Source of the DNA: JBBRVW01 sp038246545
Lineage (GTDB): Bacteria; Actinomycetota; Actinomycetes; JACCUZ01
Direction of reading: 5' to 3'
NCBI GenBank assembly: GCA_038246545.1
Contig: JBBRVW010000009.1
Coordinates: 1 to 64,000 of the forward strand
DNA length: 64,000 nucleotides
Below are positions 9,619-17,673 of the stretch, piece after piece; within the stretch, counting starts at the first letter, position 1, and every line of letters begins with the position of its first letter. A program made the position numbers and the translations under genes. The notes below the pieces were generated by a model. That model saw only the letters and a program-made list of their open reading frames with translations. It had not been told where the DNA came from and searched no databases.

Positions 9619-10806
9619 TCACGCGTGGACGCCGGCCCGGTACTTGGGCACCCGCATGCTCACCTTCGTGCCGGCGCCGGGCGCGGTCTCGACGACCAAC
9701 CCGTACTCGTCGCCGTAGACCTGGCGCAGCCGCTCGTCGACGTTGCCCAGCCCGACGCTGTCGCCGTCCGGACGACCGGCCAACGTCCGGCGCACGGCGT
9801 CCGGGTCGATGCCGATGCCGTCGTCCTCGACCGAGATGAGCGCCTCGCTGCCGTGGTCGACGGCGACGATCGTCACGTGCCCCTGGCCGGGCTTGCCCTC
9901 GAGCCCGTGCCGGACGGCGTTCTCGACCAGCGGCTGCACGCAGAGGAACGGCACCGACACCGGCAGCACCTCCGGCGCGACCTGGACGGTCACCTGGAGC
10001 CGGTCCCCGAACCGGGCCCGTTCGAGCAACAGGTAGCGGTCGATCGACCGCAGCTCCTCGGCCAGTGTCGTGAAGTCGCCGTGCCGGCGGAACGAGTAGC
10101 GGGTGAAGTCGGCGAACTCGAGCAGCAGCTCGCGGGCGCGCTCCGGGTCGGTGCGCACGAACGACGCGATGGCGGTCAGCGAGTTGTAGACGAAGTGCGG
10201 GCTGATCTGCGCGCGCAGCGCCCGCACCTCGGCCTCGATCATCCGGGTGCGCGAGGACTCGAGCTCGGCGAGCTCGAGCTGGGTCGACACCCACCGCGCC
10301 ACCTCGTTGGTCGCCCGCACCAGCCCGGCGCTGGCACCCTGGCCGTACGCCGCGATGCTGCCGACGACGCGGTCCTCGACGGTCAGCGGCGCGACCACCG
10401 CCACCCGGACGGGGCAGTCCGGCTCGGTGCAGGTGACGGTGCCCGGGCCGAGCACCTCGGTTCGGCCGCTGCGCGTCGCGGTCTCGGCGTGCCCGACCGC
10501 GGCGCCGCGGTGCTGGTGCTCGCCCGCGCCGTCCCAGGCGAGCAGCACGGCCCCGTCGGTGAGCGCAACGGCCGGGGTGCCGAGGAGGGTCCGCAGGTGC
10601 CGCACCGAGCGGCTCGCGCCCGCCTCGGTGAGCCCGCCACGCAGCGGCGGCGCGGCCAGGCTTGCCTCGTGCAGCGTGGCGAAGGTCGCGCGGTCGGCCG
10701 AGCTGCCGAACGACCGGCCGGTGCGGCTGCGCAGCAGCGGGACGGCGAGCAGCACCAGCGCCACGACCACGAGGGTCACGGCGACCACCGCCGGCGTCCC
10801 GCTCAC
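9619..10806 (-). CDS. LytS/YehU-type sensor histidine kinase with GAF-like domain
   Basis: About 395 aa. One N-terminal membrane helix (AVVAVTLVVVALVLLAVPLL) is followed by a cytoplasmic sensor region of about 130 aa (a GAF-like fold is likely). Then comes the His_kinase domain with ISPHFVYNSL; the phosphoacceptor is His204. The ATPase follows, with LVENAVRHGL (N box), EDDGIGID and GLGNVDERLR. It lacks the multi-helix 5TM sensor of classical LytS. The sensor segment has Cys residues in VTCTEPDCPV that could bind a metal or respond to redox (inference). Start uncertain: GTG 10806 leaves 19 bp to the divergent gene, while ATG 10854 would overlap it. Confidence 0.9.
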   Translation of the reverse strand: MSGTPAVVAVTLVVVALVLLAVPLLRSRTGRSFGSSADRATFATLHEASLAAPPLRGGLTEAGASRSVRHLRTLLGTPAVALTDGAVLLAWDGAGEHQHRGAAVGHAETATRSGRTEVLGPGTVTCTEPDCPVRVAVVAPLTVEDRVVGSIAAYGQGASAGLVRATNEVARWVSTQLELAELESSRTRMIEAEVRALRAQISPHFVYNSLTAIASFVRTDPERARELLLEFADFTRYSFRRHGDFTTLAEELRSIDRYLLLERARFGDRLQVTVQVAPEVLPVSVPFLCVQPLVENAVRHGLEGKPGQGHVTIVAVDHGSEALISVEDDGIGIDPDAVRRTLAGRPDGDSVGLGNVDERLRQVYGDEYGLVVETAPGAGTKVSMRVPKYRAGVHA

Positions 10807-10825
10807 GGCGCCGACCGTATCGTCG

Positions 10826-11623
10826 GTGGACGTGACTGCAGAGGCCTCTCCCATCGGCGCGACCGATCCGCTGGCCCATCTCGCGACGATGCCGGGGGTC
10901 GCCGAGGCCGTGGACCGGGCCCGGGCCGCCGTCGACGCCCTGCGCGGGCACCGGGTCCTGCGCCGCTCGGCGGAGCGGGTCGCGTCGGAGTCGGCCCTGC
11001 GGGGTGCCCGCGCTTCGGCCGCCCTCGCCGGGGCCGACCTGGCGCTCGACGTCCTACGCCGCACCGTGTCCGCCGGTGGGCGGCTGCCCGACGCGGAGGA
11101 GCCCGTGGTGCAGGGGGCGCTCCGGGTGGCGGCCGAGACCGGCCCGCTGCAGCGCACCTGGGCGCGCGCCCCGTTGCAGGCCGTGGCCCGGCTGCACACC
11201 CTCGCCGCGGCCGACCTCGCCGCGTCGGACGGGCTGGGCCGACCCGCTCCGGCGGCCGCACCGCGGCTGTCGGCCCTGGGCCAGCTGCTGACGTCGACGA
11301 CGACCGCGCCCGCCCTGGTGGTCGCCGCCGTGGTGCACGGGGAGCTGGCGACGATGGGTGCTTTCCCCGAGGGCGCCGGTGTGGTGGCGCGCGGGGCGGC
11401 CCGGCTGACCCTCGTGGCGCGCGGCTTGGACCCGACGGCGGTGTCGGTGCCCGAGGTGGGGCACGTCGAGCTCGGTCGCGACACCTACCGCGCGGCGCTC
11501 GACGGCTACGCGACCGGTGGCGCCGACGGCATCGCCGCGTGGGTCGTGCACTGTGCGGAGGCCGTGGTGCTCGGGGCCCGTGAAGGCGTCGCGGTGTGCG
11601 AGGCGATCCAGCGCGGCGCCTGA
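10826..11623 (+). CDS. Conserved actinobacterial protein, often annotated oxidoreductase (Fic-like helical region)
   Basis: 265 aa from GTG 10826, or 263 from GTG 10832. Neither has a clear ribosome site, so a leaderless message is possible. All-helical, Ala/Arg/Leu-rich, with a conserved patch RGHRVLRRSAERVASESALRGARASAALAGA near residues 32-62. The ESALRGARASAALAG part resembles the N-terminal region of Fic-family proteins, but no HPFxxGNG Fic motif is present. The family sits next to the HAD phosphatase and ssd in Streptomyces and relatives. The oxidoreductase label has no visible basis: I see no nucleotide-binding motif. Function unknown. Confidence 0.75.
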   Translation: MDVTAEASPIGATDPLAHLATMPGVAEAVDRARAAVDALRGHRVLRRSAERVASESALRGARASAALAGADLALDVLRRTVSAGGRLPDAEEPVVQGALRVAAETGPLQRTWARAPLQAVARLHTLAAADLAASDGLGRPAPAAAPRLSALGQLLTSTTTAPALVVAAVVHGELATMGAFPEGAGVVARGAARLTLVARGLDPTAVSVPEVGHVELGRDTYRAALDGYATGGADGIAAWVVHCAEAVVLGAREGVAVCEAIQRGA

Positions 11624-11671
11624 CCGGAAGCCGACGTGCCAGGGGCTGCACACCCAGGCCCGCACAGAGAA

Positions 11672-11693
11672 CGGCGCCCCCGGAGGGGCGCCG
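11672..11693. terminator. Hairpin between convergent genes
   Basis: Perfect 9-bp stem (11672-11680 with 11685-11693) around loop CGGA, 49 nt after the + strand gene. It is nested inside an outer 8-bp inverted repeat, GACGTGCC 11633-11640 with GGCACGTC 11699-11706. It could serve both convergent genes, although the - strand HAD gene ends 166 nt away. Confidence 0.7.
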
Positions 11694-11871
11694 CTCGGGG
11701 CACGTCAGCGTGGGTTACCAAGCGTGCACACTTCGTCGGGAGACCAGGACAAGCCTGGCTCGCCGGCCCGTACATGGGCAGGTCGCCGCGTGGGTGCTCA
11801 GCTGCCGTGCTTCACCCCTTGGTGTAACGCACCGGACCCGGTGATCGGAACCCCTTCGGCCGGTTATTTAC

Positions 11872-12774
11872 CTACCTGAGCAGGGATCGGCGGCGTGTCG
11901 GACGGCCGCCACGCGGGAGCAGCGCACGCGACGTGCCGCGCCGCCGGGTCGCGAACCACACGACGCCGGCGGTCGCGGCGCCGGCCCCAACCGCGACGGC
12001 TGCGAGCGTCGTCGGCTGCGGCATCGACACCCCGGCCACGCGGTCGCGCAGCCGCACCGGGCGGCTGAAGACCAGCACCGGCCAGGTGCGGGCCACCGCC
12101 TCCTTGCGCAGCGCCCGGTCGGGGTTGACCGCGGACGGGTTGCCGACGGCCGAGAGCATCGGGATGTCGGTCGCCGAGTCGCTGTAGGCGTAGCAGCGGG
12201 CGAGGTCGTAGCCCTCGGTCCCGGCGAGCTCGCGGATCGCCTCGGCCTTGGTCTCGCCGTAGGCGTAGTACTCGATCTCGCCGGAGTACTTGCCGTCCGC
12301 CACCACCATCCGGGTGGCGATCACGTGGTCCGCGCCGAGCAGCTCGCCGATCGGCTCGACGACCTCGGCCCCGGACGTGGAGACGATGACGACGTCGCGG
12401 CCGGCGAGGTGGTGCTCCTCGATGAGCGTCGCGGCCTCGTCGTAGATCAGCGGGTCGATGAGCTGGTGCAGGGTCTCGGCGACGATCATCTTCACCTGCT
12501 CGACGTCCCAGCCGGTCGCCATCGACGACAGGTAGGCCCGCATCCGCTCCATCTGGTCGTGGTCCGCGCCGCCCGCGAGGTAGACGAACTGGGCGTAGGC
12601 GCTGCGCAGCACGGCCCGCCGGTTGATGAGCCCGCCCTGGTAGAACGACCGGCTGAACGCCAGCGTGCTCGACTTCGCGATGATCGTCTTGTCGAGGTCG
12701 AAGAACGCCGCGGTGCGGGTGGGTGCGCCGGGCGCGGGGTGGGTCGGTGCGGGGTCGGCCACGCGTCCGAGCAT
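11872..12774 (-). CDS. HAD-IB family phosphatase with C-terminal membrane anchor
   Basis: 300 aa from ATG 12774. Motif I is FFDLDKTII, with nucleophile and acid/base Asp; motif II is VSTSG; motif III/IV lies around YAYSDSATDIPML. The IB cap helices (SRSFYQGGLINRRAVL to HQLIDPLIYDEAATL) resemble the SerB-like group acting on phosphoserine, lysophosphatidate or similar substrates. The end carries a hydrophobic stretch (LAAVAVGAGAATAGVVWFAT) and a basic tail, so it is probably membrane-tethered. ATG 12819 also fits the frame but would place the start inside the promoter of the divergent 6C RNA. Ortholog by position of mycobacterial Rv3661 beside the 6C RNA and ssd. Confidence 0.85.
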   Translation of the reverse strand: MLGRVADPAPTHPAPGAPTRTAAFFDLDKTIIAKSSTLAFSRSFYQGGLINRRAVLRSAYAQFVYLAGGADHDQMERMRAYLSSMATGWDVEQVKMIVAETLHQLIDPLIYDEAATLIEEHHLAGRDVVIVSTSGAEVVEPIGELLGADHVIATRMVVADGKYSGEIEYYAYGETKAEAIRELAGTEGYDLARCYAYSDSATDIPMLSAVGNPSAVNPDRALRKEAVARTWPVLVFSRPVRLRDRVAGVSMPQPTTLAAVAVGAGAATAGVVWFATRRRGTSRALLPRGGRPTRRRSLLR

Positions 12775-12811
12775 AGGGAGGGCGAAATCCGCCTGGCAGA
12801 GCGCGGCACTG

Positions 12812-12839
12812 TTTGCCATCGCTTGACTCCGGGTACACT
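12812..12839 (+). promoter_or_regulatory. Predicted promoter of the 6C RNA
   Basis: TTTGCC at 12812-12817 and TACACT at 12834-12839 are separated by 16 bp, placing transcription start near 12846, just before the 6C stem-loops. A TTGACT at 12823 is too close to either hexamer to be used with it. Confidence 0.5.
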
Positions 12840-12845
12840 CTAGGG

Positions 12846-12942
12846 TTGTGCCCTGCTCGATAGGACACACCAGCAGGTCCGGCTCATCCCCCCCGGGTCG
12901 GACCTCAGACGGCCCCCGTTCTCCCCCCCGACGGGGGCCGTC
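12846..12942 (+). ncRNA. 6C small RNA (actinobacterial 6C motif; B11 in M. tuberculosis)
   Basis: Two consecutive stem-loops whose loops contain runs of at least six C, the defining feature of the 6C RNA. Stem 1: GGTCCG 12876-12881 with CGGACC 12899-12904, loop with seven C. Stem 2: a perfect 12-bp helix, 12908-12919 with 12931-12942, loop TCTCCCCCCCG. Location matches the mycobacterial B11 RNA, which lies between ssd (Rv3660c) and the HAD phosphatase (Rv3661). B11 is reported to pair through its C-rich loops with G-rich mRNA sites, regulating growth and division genes. Ends are estimated; stem 2 may double as terminator. The ssd start lies about 135 nt downstream, so read-through into ssd is possible. 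Confidence 0.92.
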
Positions 12943-13077
12943 GCACGTCCCGGCCCGGTACGCCCGTGGTCCACAGCTCCGGCCATGCCGGCGGCGCGTC
13001 CACAGATGACGGCCCTGCGCCGCCCCTGACCCCGTGGCCGGGCCACCGTGAGGACTCCCGTCCTCGTGGAGGTCCTC

Positions 13078-14148
13078 GTGCCCGACCGGCCCCTGTTCGT
13101 CACCGCCGACCCGGTGCTGCTCGACGACCTGCTGCGGCTCTCGGCCCTGGCCGGTGTCGAGGTTCAGGTCGCCCCGGACCCGGTCGCGGCCCGGCCGTCG
13201 TGGTCCCGGGCCCCGCTCGTGCTGCTCGGTGTCGACACCGTGGCCCAGCTCGCGCGGTCGCCGCTGCCCCGGCGGCCGGGTGTCGTCCTCGTGCCGCGCT
13301 CCGGCGCCGAGGAGCGGGTCGCCTGGGGCGCCGCCGCGCAGGTCGGCGCCGAGGCGGTGCAGGTGCTGCCCGACGCGGAGCTGCTGCTCGTCGACCGGCT
13401 CTCCGGAGCCGGTGAGGGCGTGGCCGCGGCCCGCACCGTCGCGCTGGTCCCCGGTGCCGGTGGCGCCGGGGCCTCGACGCTGGCGGCCGCCCTCGCGGTC
13501 GCCGCGCCGAAGGTCGTGCCGGGCCTGCGCCCGCTGCTCGTCGATCTCGACCCCCTGGGCGGCGGGATCGACCTGCTGCTGGGGGCCGAGAGCGTCCCCG
13601 GCCTCCGCTGGCCGGCGCTGGCCGGCACCCGTGGCCGGGCCGGCCACGAGGAGCTGCGGTCCGCGCTGCCCTCGGTGGCCGGCGTGACCGTGCTGTCCTG
13701 GGACCGCGGCGAGCCCATGGTCCTCACGGCCGGCGCGGCCGAGTCGGTGCTCGCCGCGGGGCGACGGGGGCACGGCCTGGTCCTGCTCGACGTACCGCGG
13801 TCGGGCGGCGACGTCGCCGACGCCGCACTCGCCACGGCCGACGCCGTCCTGCTCGTGGTGCCGGCCGACGTGCGCGCGGCCGCGGCTGCCGCCCGGGTGG
13901 CCGCCCGGCTGGCCGGGCGGGTCGCCGACGTGCGGCTCGTCGTCCGCGAGACGCCGGGTTCGCGGCTTCCGGCGGGACCGGTCGCGCGCGCGGTGGGCCT
14001 CCCGCTGGCCGGCCGGCTCGGTACCGAGACCGGGCTCGGCGCCGCACTCGACCGCGGACAGCCGCCCGGCCGCAGCCGCGGACCCCTCGCACAGCTGTGC
14101 CGCGAGCTGCTGCTCGACCTGGTCGGGCACCTGGGCCGTGCGGCGTGA
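13078..14148 (+). CDS. ssd: Ssd/TadZ/CpaE-like septum-site/pilus localisation ATPase
   Basis: 356 aa. GTG 13078 follows GGAGG 13068-13072 by 5 nt; the frame opens earlier, at GTG 13048, which lacks a site. It has a receiver-like N-terminal region (about 1-120) without a clear phosphoacceptor. A MinD/ParA-type domain starts with the degenerate P-loop VPGAGGAGASTLAAAL: the deviant Walker Lys is replaced by Gly/Ala, and LLVDLDPLGGGIDLLL provides the switch. TadZ/CpaE proteins place the Tad secretion machine, and the mycobacterial ortholog Ssd inhibits septation. First gene of an operon with 4-base overlaps through tadA, tadB and tadC. Confidence 0.88.
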   Translation: MPDRPLFVTADPVLLDDLLRLSALAGVEVQVAPDPVAARPSWSRAPLVLLGVDTVAQLARSPLPRRPGVVLVPRSGAEERVAWGAAAQVGAEAVQVLPDAELLLVDRLSGAGEGVAAARTVALVPGAGGAGASTLAAALAVAAPKVVPGLRPLLVDLDPLGGGIDLLLGAESVPGLRWPALAGTRGRAGHEELRSALPSVAGVTVLSWDRGEPMVLTAGAAESVLAAGRRGHGLVLLDVPRSGGDVADAALATADAVLLVVPADVRAAAAAARVAARLAGRVADVRLVVRETPGSRLPAGPVARAVGLPLAGRLGTETGLGAALDRGQPPGRSRGPLAQLCRELLLDLVGHLGRAA

Positions 14149-15305
14149 CCACGGTCGACGGCGCCCTGGTGGTGCGCGTCACCGAGCGGCTGGTCCGCGC
14201 CGGGGAGCCGCCGACGGCGGCGGCCGTGACGGCCGCCCTTCGGCAGGAGGGGGCGGTCCTGGGAAGCAGCGGCACGCTGTCGCTGGTCGCCGAGGTGCGC
14301 TCCGAGCTCACCGGCTTCGGTCCTCTCGAGCCGCTGCTCGACGACGACGCAGTGACCGACGTTCTGGTGAACGGTCCGTCCGACGTGTGGGTCGACCGGG
14401 GCGACGGACTGGCCCGCGGGGCGGTCGCCTTCCGCGACGAGGCCGCGGTGCGCCGCCTCGCCCAGCGGCTCGCCGCCTCGGCCGGCCGGCGGCTCGACGT
14501 CGCCCGCCCGACGGTCGACGCCCGGCTCGCCGGCGGGATCCGGCTGCACGCCGTACTGCCGCCGCTGTCCCCGACCGGGACTCTGATCAGCCTGCGTGTG
14601 CTGCGCCGGAGGGCGTTCACCCTCGACGAGCTGGTCGTCCGCGGTACCGTGCTGCCGGCGCTGGCAGAGGTGCTCGACCGCCTGGTCCGCAGCCGCGCGT
14701 CGTTCCTCGTCACGGGCGGCGCTGGCACCGGGAAGACGACGCTGCTCGCCACGCTGCTCTCGCAGGTTCCCTCGGGGGAGCGGGTCGTGCTGGTCGAGGA
14801 CTCGGGCGAGCTGGCGCCGCGGCACCCCCACGTGGTCCGGCTGGAGGCGCGTACTGCCAACGTCGAGGGCGCCGGGGCCGTCGACCTGCGCGACCTGGTG
14901 CGAGAGGCGCTGCGGATGCGCCCGGACCGCATCGTCGTCGGCGAGGTACGCGGCGGCGAGGTCGTCGAGCTGCTGGCGGCGCTCAACACCGGTCACGACG
15001 GCGGCGCCGGCACGGTGCACGCCTCCGCGGCGGCGCTGCTGCCGGCACGGCTGGAGGCGCTGGCGCTCTCGGCCGGTCTCCCGCGCGACGCCCTGCACAG
15101 CCAGCTCGCGGCGGCCGTGCAGGTCGTGGTCCACCTCGACCGTGCACGGGCGGGAACTCGTACCGTCCGCGAGCTCGGCGCCCTGCAGCGCGGCGGCGAC
15201 GGCATCTGCCGGGTCGTCCCCGCCGTCCGCGTGCAGGACGGCCGGCTGGCCGAGGGTCCGGCGTCGGCCGCTCTCGCCGCACTGCTCGCGCGGGCGACCG
15301 CGTGA
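14145..15305 (+). CDS. tadA: TadA/CpaF-family type II/IV secretion ATPase
   Basis: 386 aa cytoplasmic hexameric ATPase powering Flp pilus assembly. GTG 14145 overlaps the ssd stop (GTGA). The N-terminal helical region (1-75) is followed by LVNGPSDVWVDRG, typical of CpaF. Walker A is GGAGTGKTT with Lys197, the Asp box is LVEDSGEL, Walker B is RPDRIVVGEVRGGE and the His box is GHDGGAGTVHA. The long N-terminal extension of some CpaF proteins is missing, as in other actinobacterial members of this cluster. The stop overlaps the tadB start. Confidence 0.95.
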   Translation: MTTVDGALVVRVTERLVRAGEPPTAAAVTAALRQEGAVLGSSGTLSLVAEVRSELTGFGPLEPLLDDDAVTDVLVNGPSDVWVDRGDGLARGAVAFRDEAAVRRLAQRLAASAGRRLDVARPTVDARLAGGIRLHAVLPPLSPTGTLISLRVLRRRAFTLDELVVRGTVLPALAEVLDRLVRSRASFLVTGGAGTGKTTLLATLLSQVPSGERVVLVEDSGELAPRHPHVVRLEARTANVEGAGAVDLRDLVREALRMRPDRIVVGEVRGGEVVELLAALNTGHDGGAGTVHASAAALLPARLEALALSAGLPRDALHSQLAAAVQVVVHLDRARAGTRTVRELGALQRGGDGICRVVPAVRVQDGRLAEGPASAALAALLARATA

Positions 15306-16108
15306 GCCAGGCCCTCGCGGTGCTGCTCGGTGCGGTCGTCGCCGCCCTGCTCGTGCCCGACCCGGCGCGACCGCTGTCCCGGCTCGCACCGGACGGGCCC
15401 GGCACCGCCGACCGCGTGGCCGCACCCCGGTCGCTGCCGGTGCTCGCGGCCTGCCTGGTCGTCCTCACCGCCGGGACGGTCGCGGCGACCGGGTCGGTGG
15501 CCGTGGCGGTCGCGGCCGGGACGGCCGTGCTGACGGCTGCCTCGACCGTGCGGACGCGCGGCCGGCGCCGGTCGGCCGAGGCACGCCGGGCGCAGGTCGT
15601 GGACCTGCTGGGTGCGCTGGCCGCCGAGCTGCGGGCCGGCAGCCAGGCCCGGCTCGCGCTCGCGACCGTGTGTGCCGGGTCCGGCCCGCTGCGGCCGGTG
15701 GCGGCCGCGGCGCGCAGCCCGGTCGCCGACCCGGCGACGGCGCTCGCCGACGCGGCCGCCGCGCCCGGCGCCGGCGCGCTGGCCGACCTGGCGGTGGCGT
15801 GGCGGGTGGTGAGTGAGACCGGCGCCGGGATGGCTGACGTCGTCGAGCGGCTCGCGGCCACCGCCCGGTCCGACGACGAGGTTCGACGGGAGGTCGCCGC
15901 GCAGCTGGCCGGACCGCGGGCCGCTGCGACCCTGCTGTCGGCGCTGCCCGGCGCTGGCGTGGCGCTGGGAGCCGCCCTCGGGGCGGACCCGCTCGGGTTC
16001 CTGCTGGGTGCCCCGGTCGGGCGGGCCTGCCTGCTGGCGGGGGTCCTGCTCGTCGCGACCGGCACCGCCTGGACCGAGGCCGTCGCGCGGCGGGCCGACA
16101 CCGGGTGA
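15302..16108 (+). CDS. tadB: TadB-like pilus assembly membrane protein (T2SSF domain)
   Basis: 268 aa, GTG 15302 overlapping the tadA stop by 4 bases. N-terminal membrane helices are at 1-20 and about 50-80 (VLAACLVVLTAGTVAAT and AVAVAAGTAVLTAA). A cytoplasmic T2SSF-type helical domain has VDLLGALAAELRAG, RVVSETGAGMADVVERLAA and a DDEVRREVAAQLAGPRAAATLLSALPGAG run. Terminal helices are at 225-260. This is the inner-membrane platform protein paired with TadC. About the usual length for the short actinobacterial version. Confidence 0.88.
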   Translation: MSQALAVLLGAVVAALLVPDPARPLSRLAPDGPGTADRVAAPRSLPVLAACLVVLTAGTVAATGSVAVAVAAGTAVLTAASTVRTRGRRRSAEARRAQVVDLLGALAAELRAGSQARLALATVCAGSGPLRPVAAAARSPVADPATALADAAAAPGAGALADLAVAWRVVSETGAGMADVVERLAATARSDDEVRREVAAQLAGPRAAATLLSALPGAGVALGAALGADPLGFLLGAPVGRACLLAGVLLVATGTAWTEAVARRADTG

Positions 16109-16869
16109 CGCCGGCGGTGGCCGCCGTCCTGCTCGCCGCGGTCGCGGGGCTGGTGCTGCCCGCCCCGCGGGCGCTGTCGCTGCGGCGGCTGCACCCGGCC
16201 GTGTCGGCCGACCGGCCACCGGCCGCGGGGACGCCGGGTCGGCCGCGGTCACCGGCGCCCCGCTGGCTGCCCCGAGCCGTCGCCGTCGCCGCCGGCATCG
16301 CCCTGCTGACGTCGCACGCGGCGGTCGCCACGCTCCTCGGGGCCCTCGCCGCAGCCCTCGGCGTGCCGGCCGCCCGGGCCCGCCGGTCGGTGGAGCGCCG
16401 GGACGCCCGCCTCGCGACCGACCTGCCCCGCGCGGCTGACCTGCTCGCCGCCTGCCTGGACGCCGGCGCCGCCCCGGCCCAGGCGCTCGCCGTGGTCGCG
16501 CGGGCGGTCCGGGGTCCCGTCGGCGCCCGCCTCGCCGACCTGTCCGCCGTCCTCGCCGCGGGCGGTGAGCTGTCGGCCGGCCCGGGCGGACCAGTGCCCG
16601 GCCCGCCCGGCCCGGTGGACCCCCTCGAGCGGTTGACCGGAGCACTCGGGCGGGCCCTGGGCACCGGTGCTCCGCTCGCGACGGTCCTGCGCGGGCTGGC
16701 TGCCGACGAGCGGCGCCGGCACGGCTGGGCGGCCACCGAGCGGGCCCGGGCCGCCGGGGTCCGCGCCGTCGGCCCGCTGGCGCTGTGCTTCCTGCCGGCA
16801 TTCGTCCTCGTCGGGGTGGTCCCGGTCGTCGCCGGGGTGGCCGGGTCGGTCCTGGGCGCGGTCCGGTGA
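16105..16869 (+). CDS. tadC: TadC-like pilus assembly membrane protein (T2SSF domain)
   Basis: 254 aa, GTG 16105 overlapping tadB by 4 bases. Membrane helices sit at the N-terminus (AVAAVLLAAVAGLVLP), at about 52-70 and at the C-terminus (ALCFLPAFVLVGVVPVVAGVAG). The T2SSF signature between them includes ATDLPRAADLLAACLDAGAAPAQAL and RALGTGAPLATVLRGLAADERRR. A Gly/Pro-rich loop (GPGGPVPGPPGPVDP) interrupts the domain near residue 155. Forms the platform with TadB. A 150-nt gap then precedes the pilin. Confidence 0.87.
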   Translation: MTPAVAAVLLAAVAGLVLPAPRALSLRRLHPAVSADRPPAAGTPGRPRSPAPRWLPRAVAVAAGIALLTSHAAVATLLGALAAALGVPAARARRSVERRDARLATDLPRAADLLAACLDAGAAPAQALAVVARAVRGPVGARLADLSAVLAAGGELSAGPGGPVPGPPGPVDPLERLTGALGRALGTGAPLATVLRGLAADERRRHGWAATERARAAGVRAVGPLALCFLPAFVLVGVVPVVAGVAGSVLGAVR

Positions 16870-17022
16870 CCGTCCACAGGCCGCCGGTCCGTCCGGCCCC
16901 GTCCACAGCCTGCGCCGGTGCCGGCCGCCGGCCGGCTCGGTGCGGCCACGGTGGTCGAGGACGCGGCGACCGCCGCTCCCCGCAGCACCGCCGGTCGCGG
17001 TGCCGACGGGACGAGGTGCGAC

Positions 17023-17268
17023 ATGACGGTGCGGACGACGAGAGCAGCAAGGGTGTGGGCCGCGCGGGCGGCCCGGGCGCTGGCGGTGGCGGTGGCGCGG
17101 GCCGGGCAGCGTCGGCAGGGGGACGCGGGCATGACCACCGCGGAGTACGCGATCGGCACGGTGGCCGCATGCGGCTTCGGCGGCATCCTCTACAAGATCC
17201 TCACCAGCCCCGAGGTGGTGCAGATGCTCAAGGACGTCTTCACGCGGGCGTTCAGCCAGGCGTTCTGA
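17023..17268 (+). CDS. Flp-type pilin (DUF4244)
   Basis: 81 aa from ATG 17023 with GAGGTG upstream; the frame extends to 16918 without supporting signals. A basic leader (RTTRAARVWAARAARALAVAVARAGQRRQ) ends in GDAG, followed by MTTAEYAIGTVAACGFGGILYKIL. This is the class III prepilin pattern: Gly at the cleavage site, Glu at +5, then a hydrophobic helix. The leader is unusually long and arginine-rich. It would be the structural subunit assembled by TadABC. The processing peptidase is not in this window. Confidence 0.88.
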   Translation: MTVRTTRAARVWAARAARALAVAVARAGQRRQGDAGMTTAEYAIGTVAACGFGGILYKILTSPEVVQMLKDVFTRAFSQAF

Positions 17269-17271
17269 CCG

Positions 17272-17673
17272 ATGGCCCTGACCTGGCAGGCCTCGGGCGC
17301 CGGTCCGCGGGACCGGGGCACCGCCACGGCCGAGCTGGCGGTGGTGCTGCCCGCGCTCGCGCTGGTGGCGGTGCTCGGGGTCTGGGCGGTGCTGGTCGGT
17401 GCGGCGCAGGTCCGGTGTGCCGACGCCGCCGGTGTCGGGGCCCGCGCGCTGGCGCGGGGCGAGCCCGAGGCGGTGGTGCGCCGGGTCGTGACGGAGGTCG
17501 CACCGGCCGGCGCGACGGTGGAGCTCGGGCGCAGCGGCGACCTGGTGGTCGTCGAGGTCCGGGTCGTGGTGCCGGTGCCCGGCCCGTGGGCCGGCCCCGG
17601 CGTCACGATCGGGGACCGTGCGGTGGCACTGGCCGAGGATCTCGGTGCTGGGTCCACTGCGGGGGTGCCGTGA
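17272..17673 (+). CDS. TadE-like pilus-associated protein
   Basis: 133 aa, ATG 17272 three bases after the pilin stop. DRGTATAELAVVLPALALVAVLGVWAVLVGAAQ is a TadE-type N-terminal anchor, preceded by a short charged stretch. The remainder is a small extracytoplasmic domain rich in Val. TadE proteins are minor pseudopilins of Tad systems; the Glu in TAEL is the hallmark residue. The stop overlaps the next gene by 4 bases. Confidence 0.87.
   Translation: MALTWQASGAGPRDRGTATAELAVVLPALALVAVLGVWAVLVGAAQVRCADAAGVGARALARGEPEAVVRRVVTEVAPAGATVELGRSGDLVVVEVRVVVPVPGPWAGPGVTIGDRAVALAEDLGAGSTAGVP

Noticed and set aside
12775..12819. Earlier ATG (12819) for the HAD phosphatase
   Set aside because: It would overlap the -35 region of the divergent 6C RNA promoter, and the extra 15 residues are not family-like.
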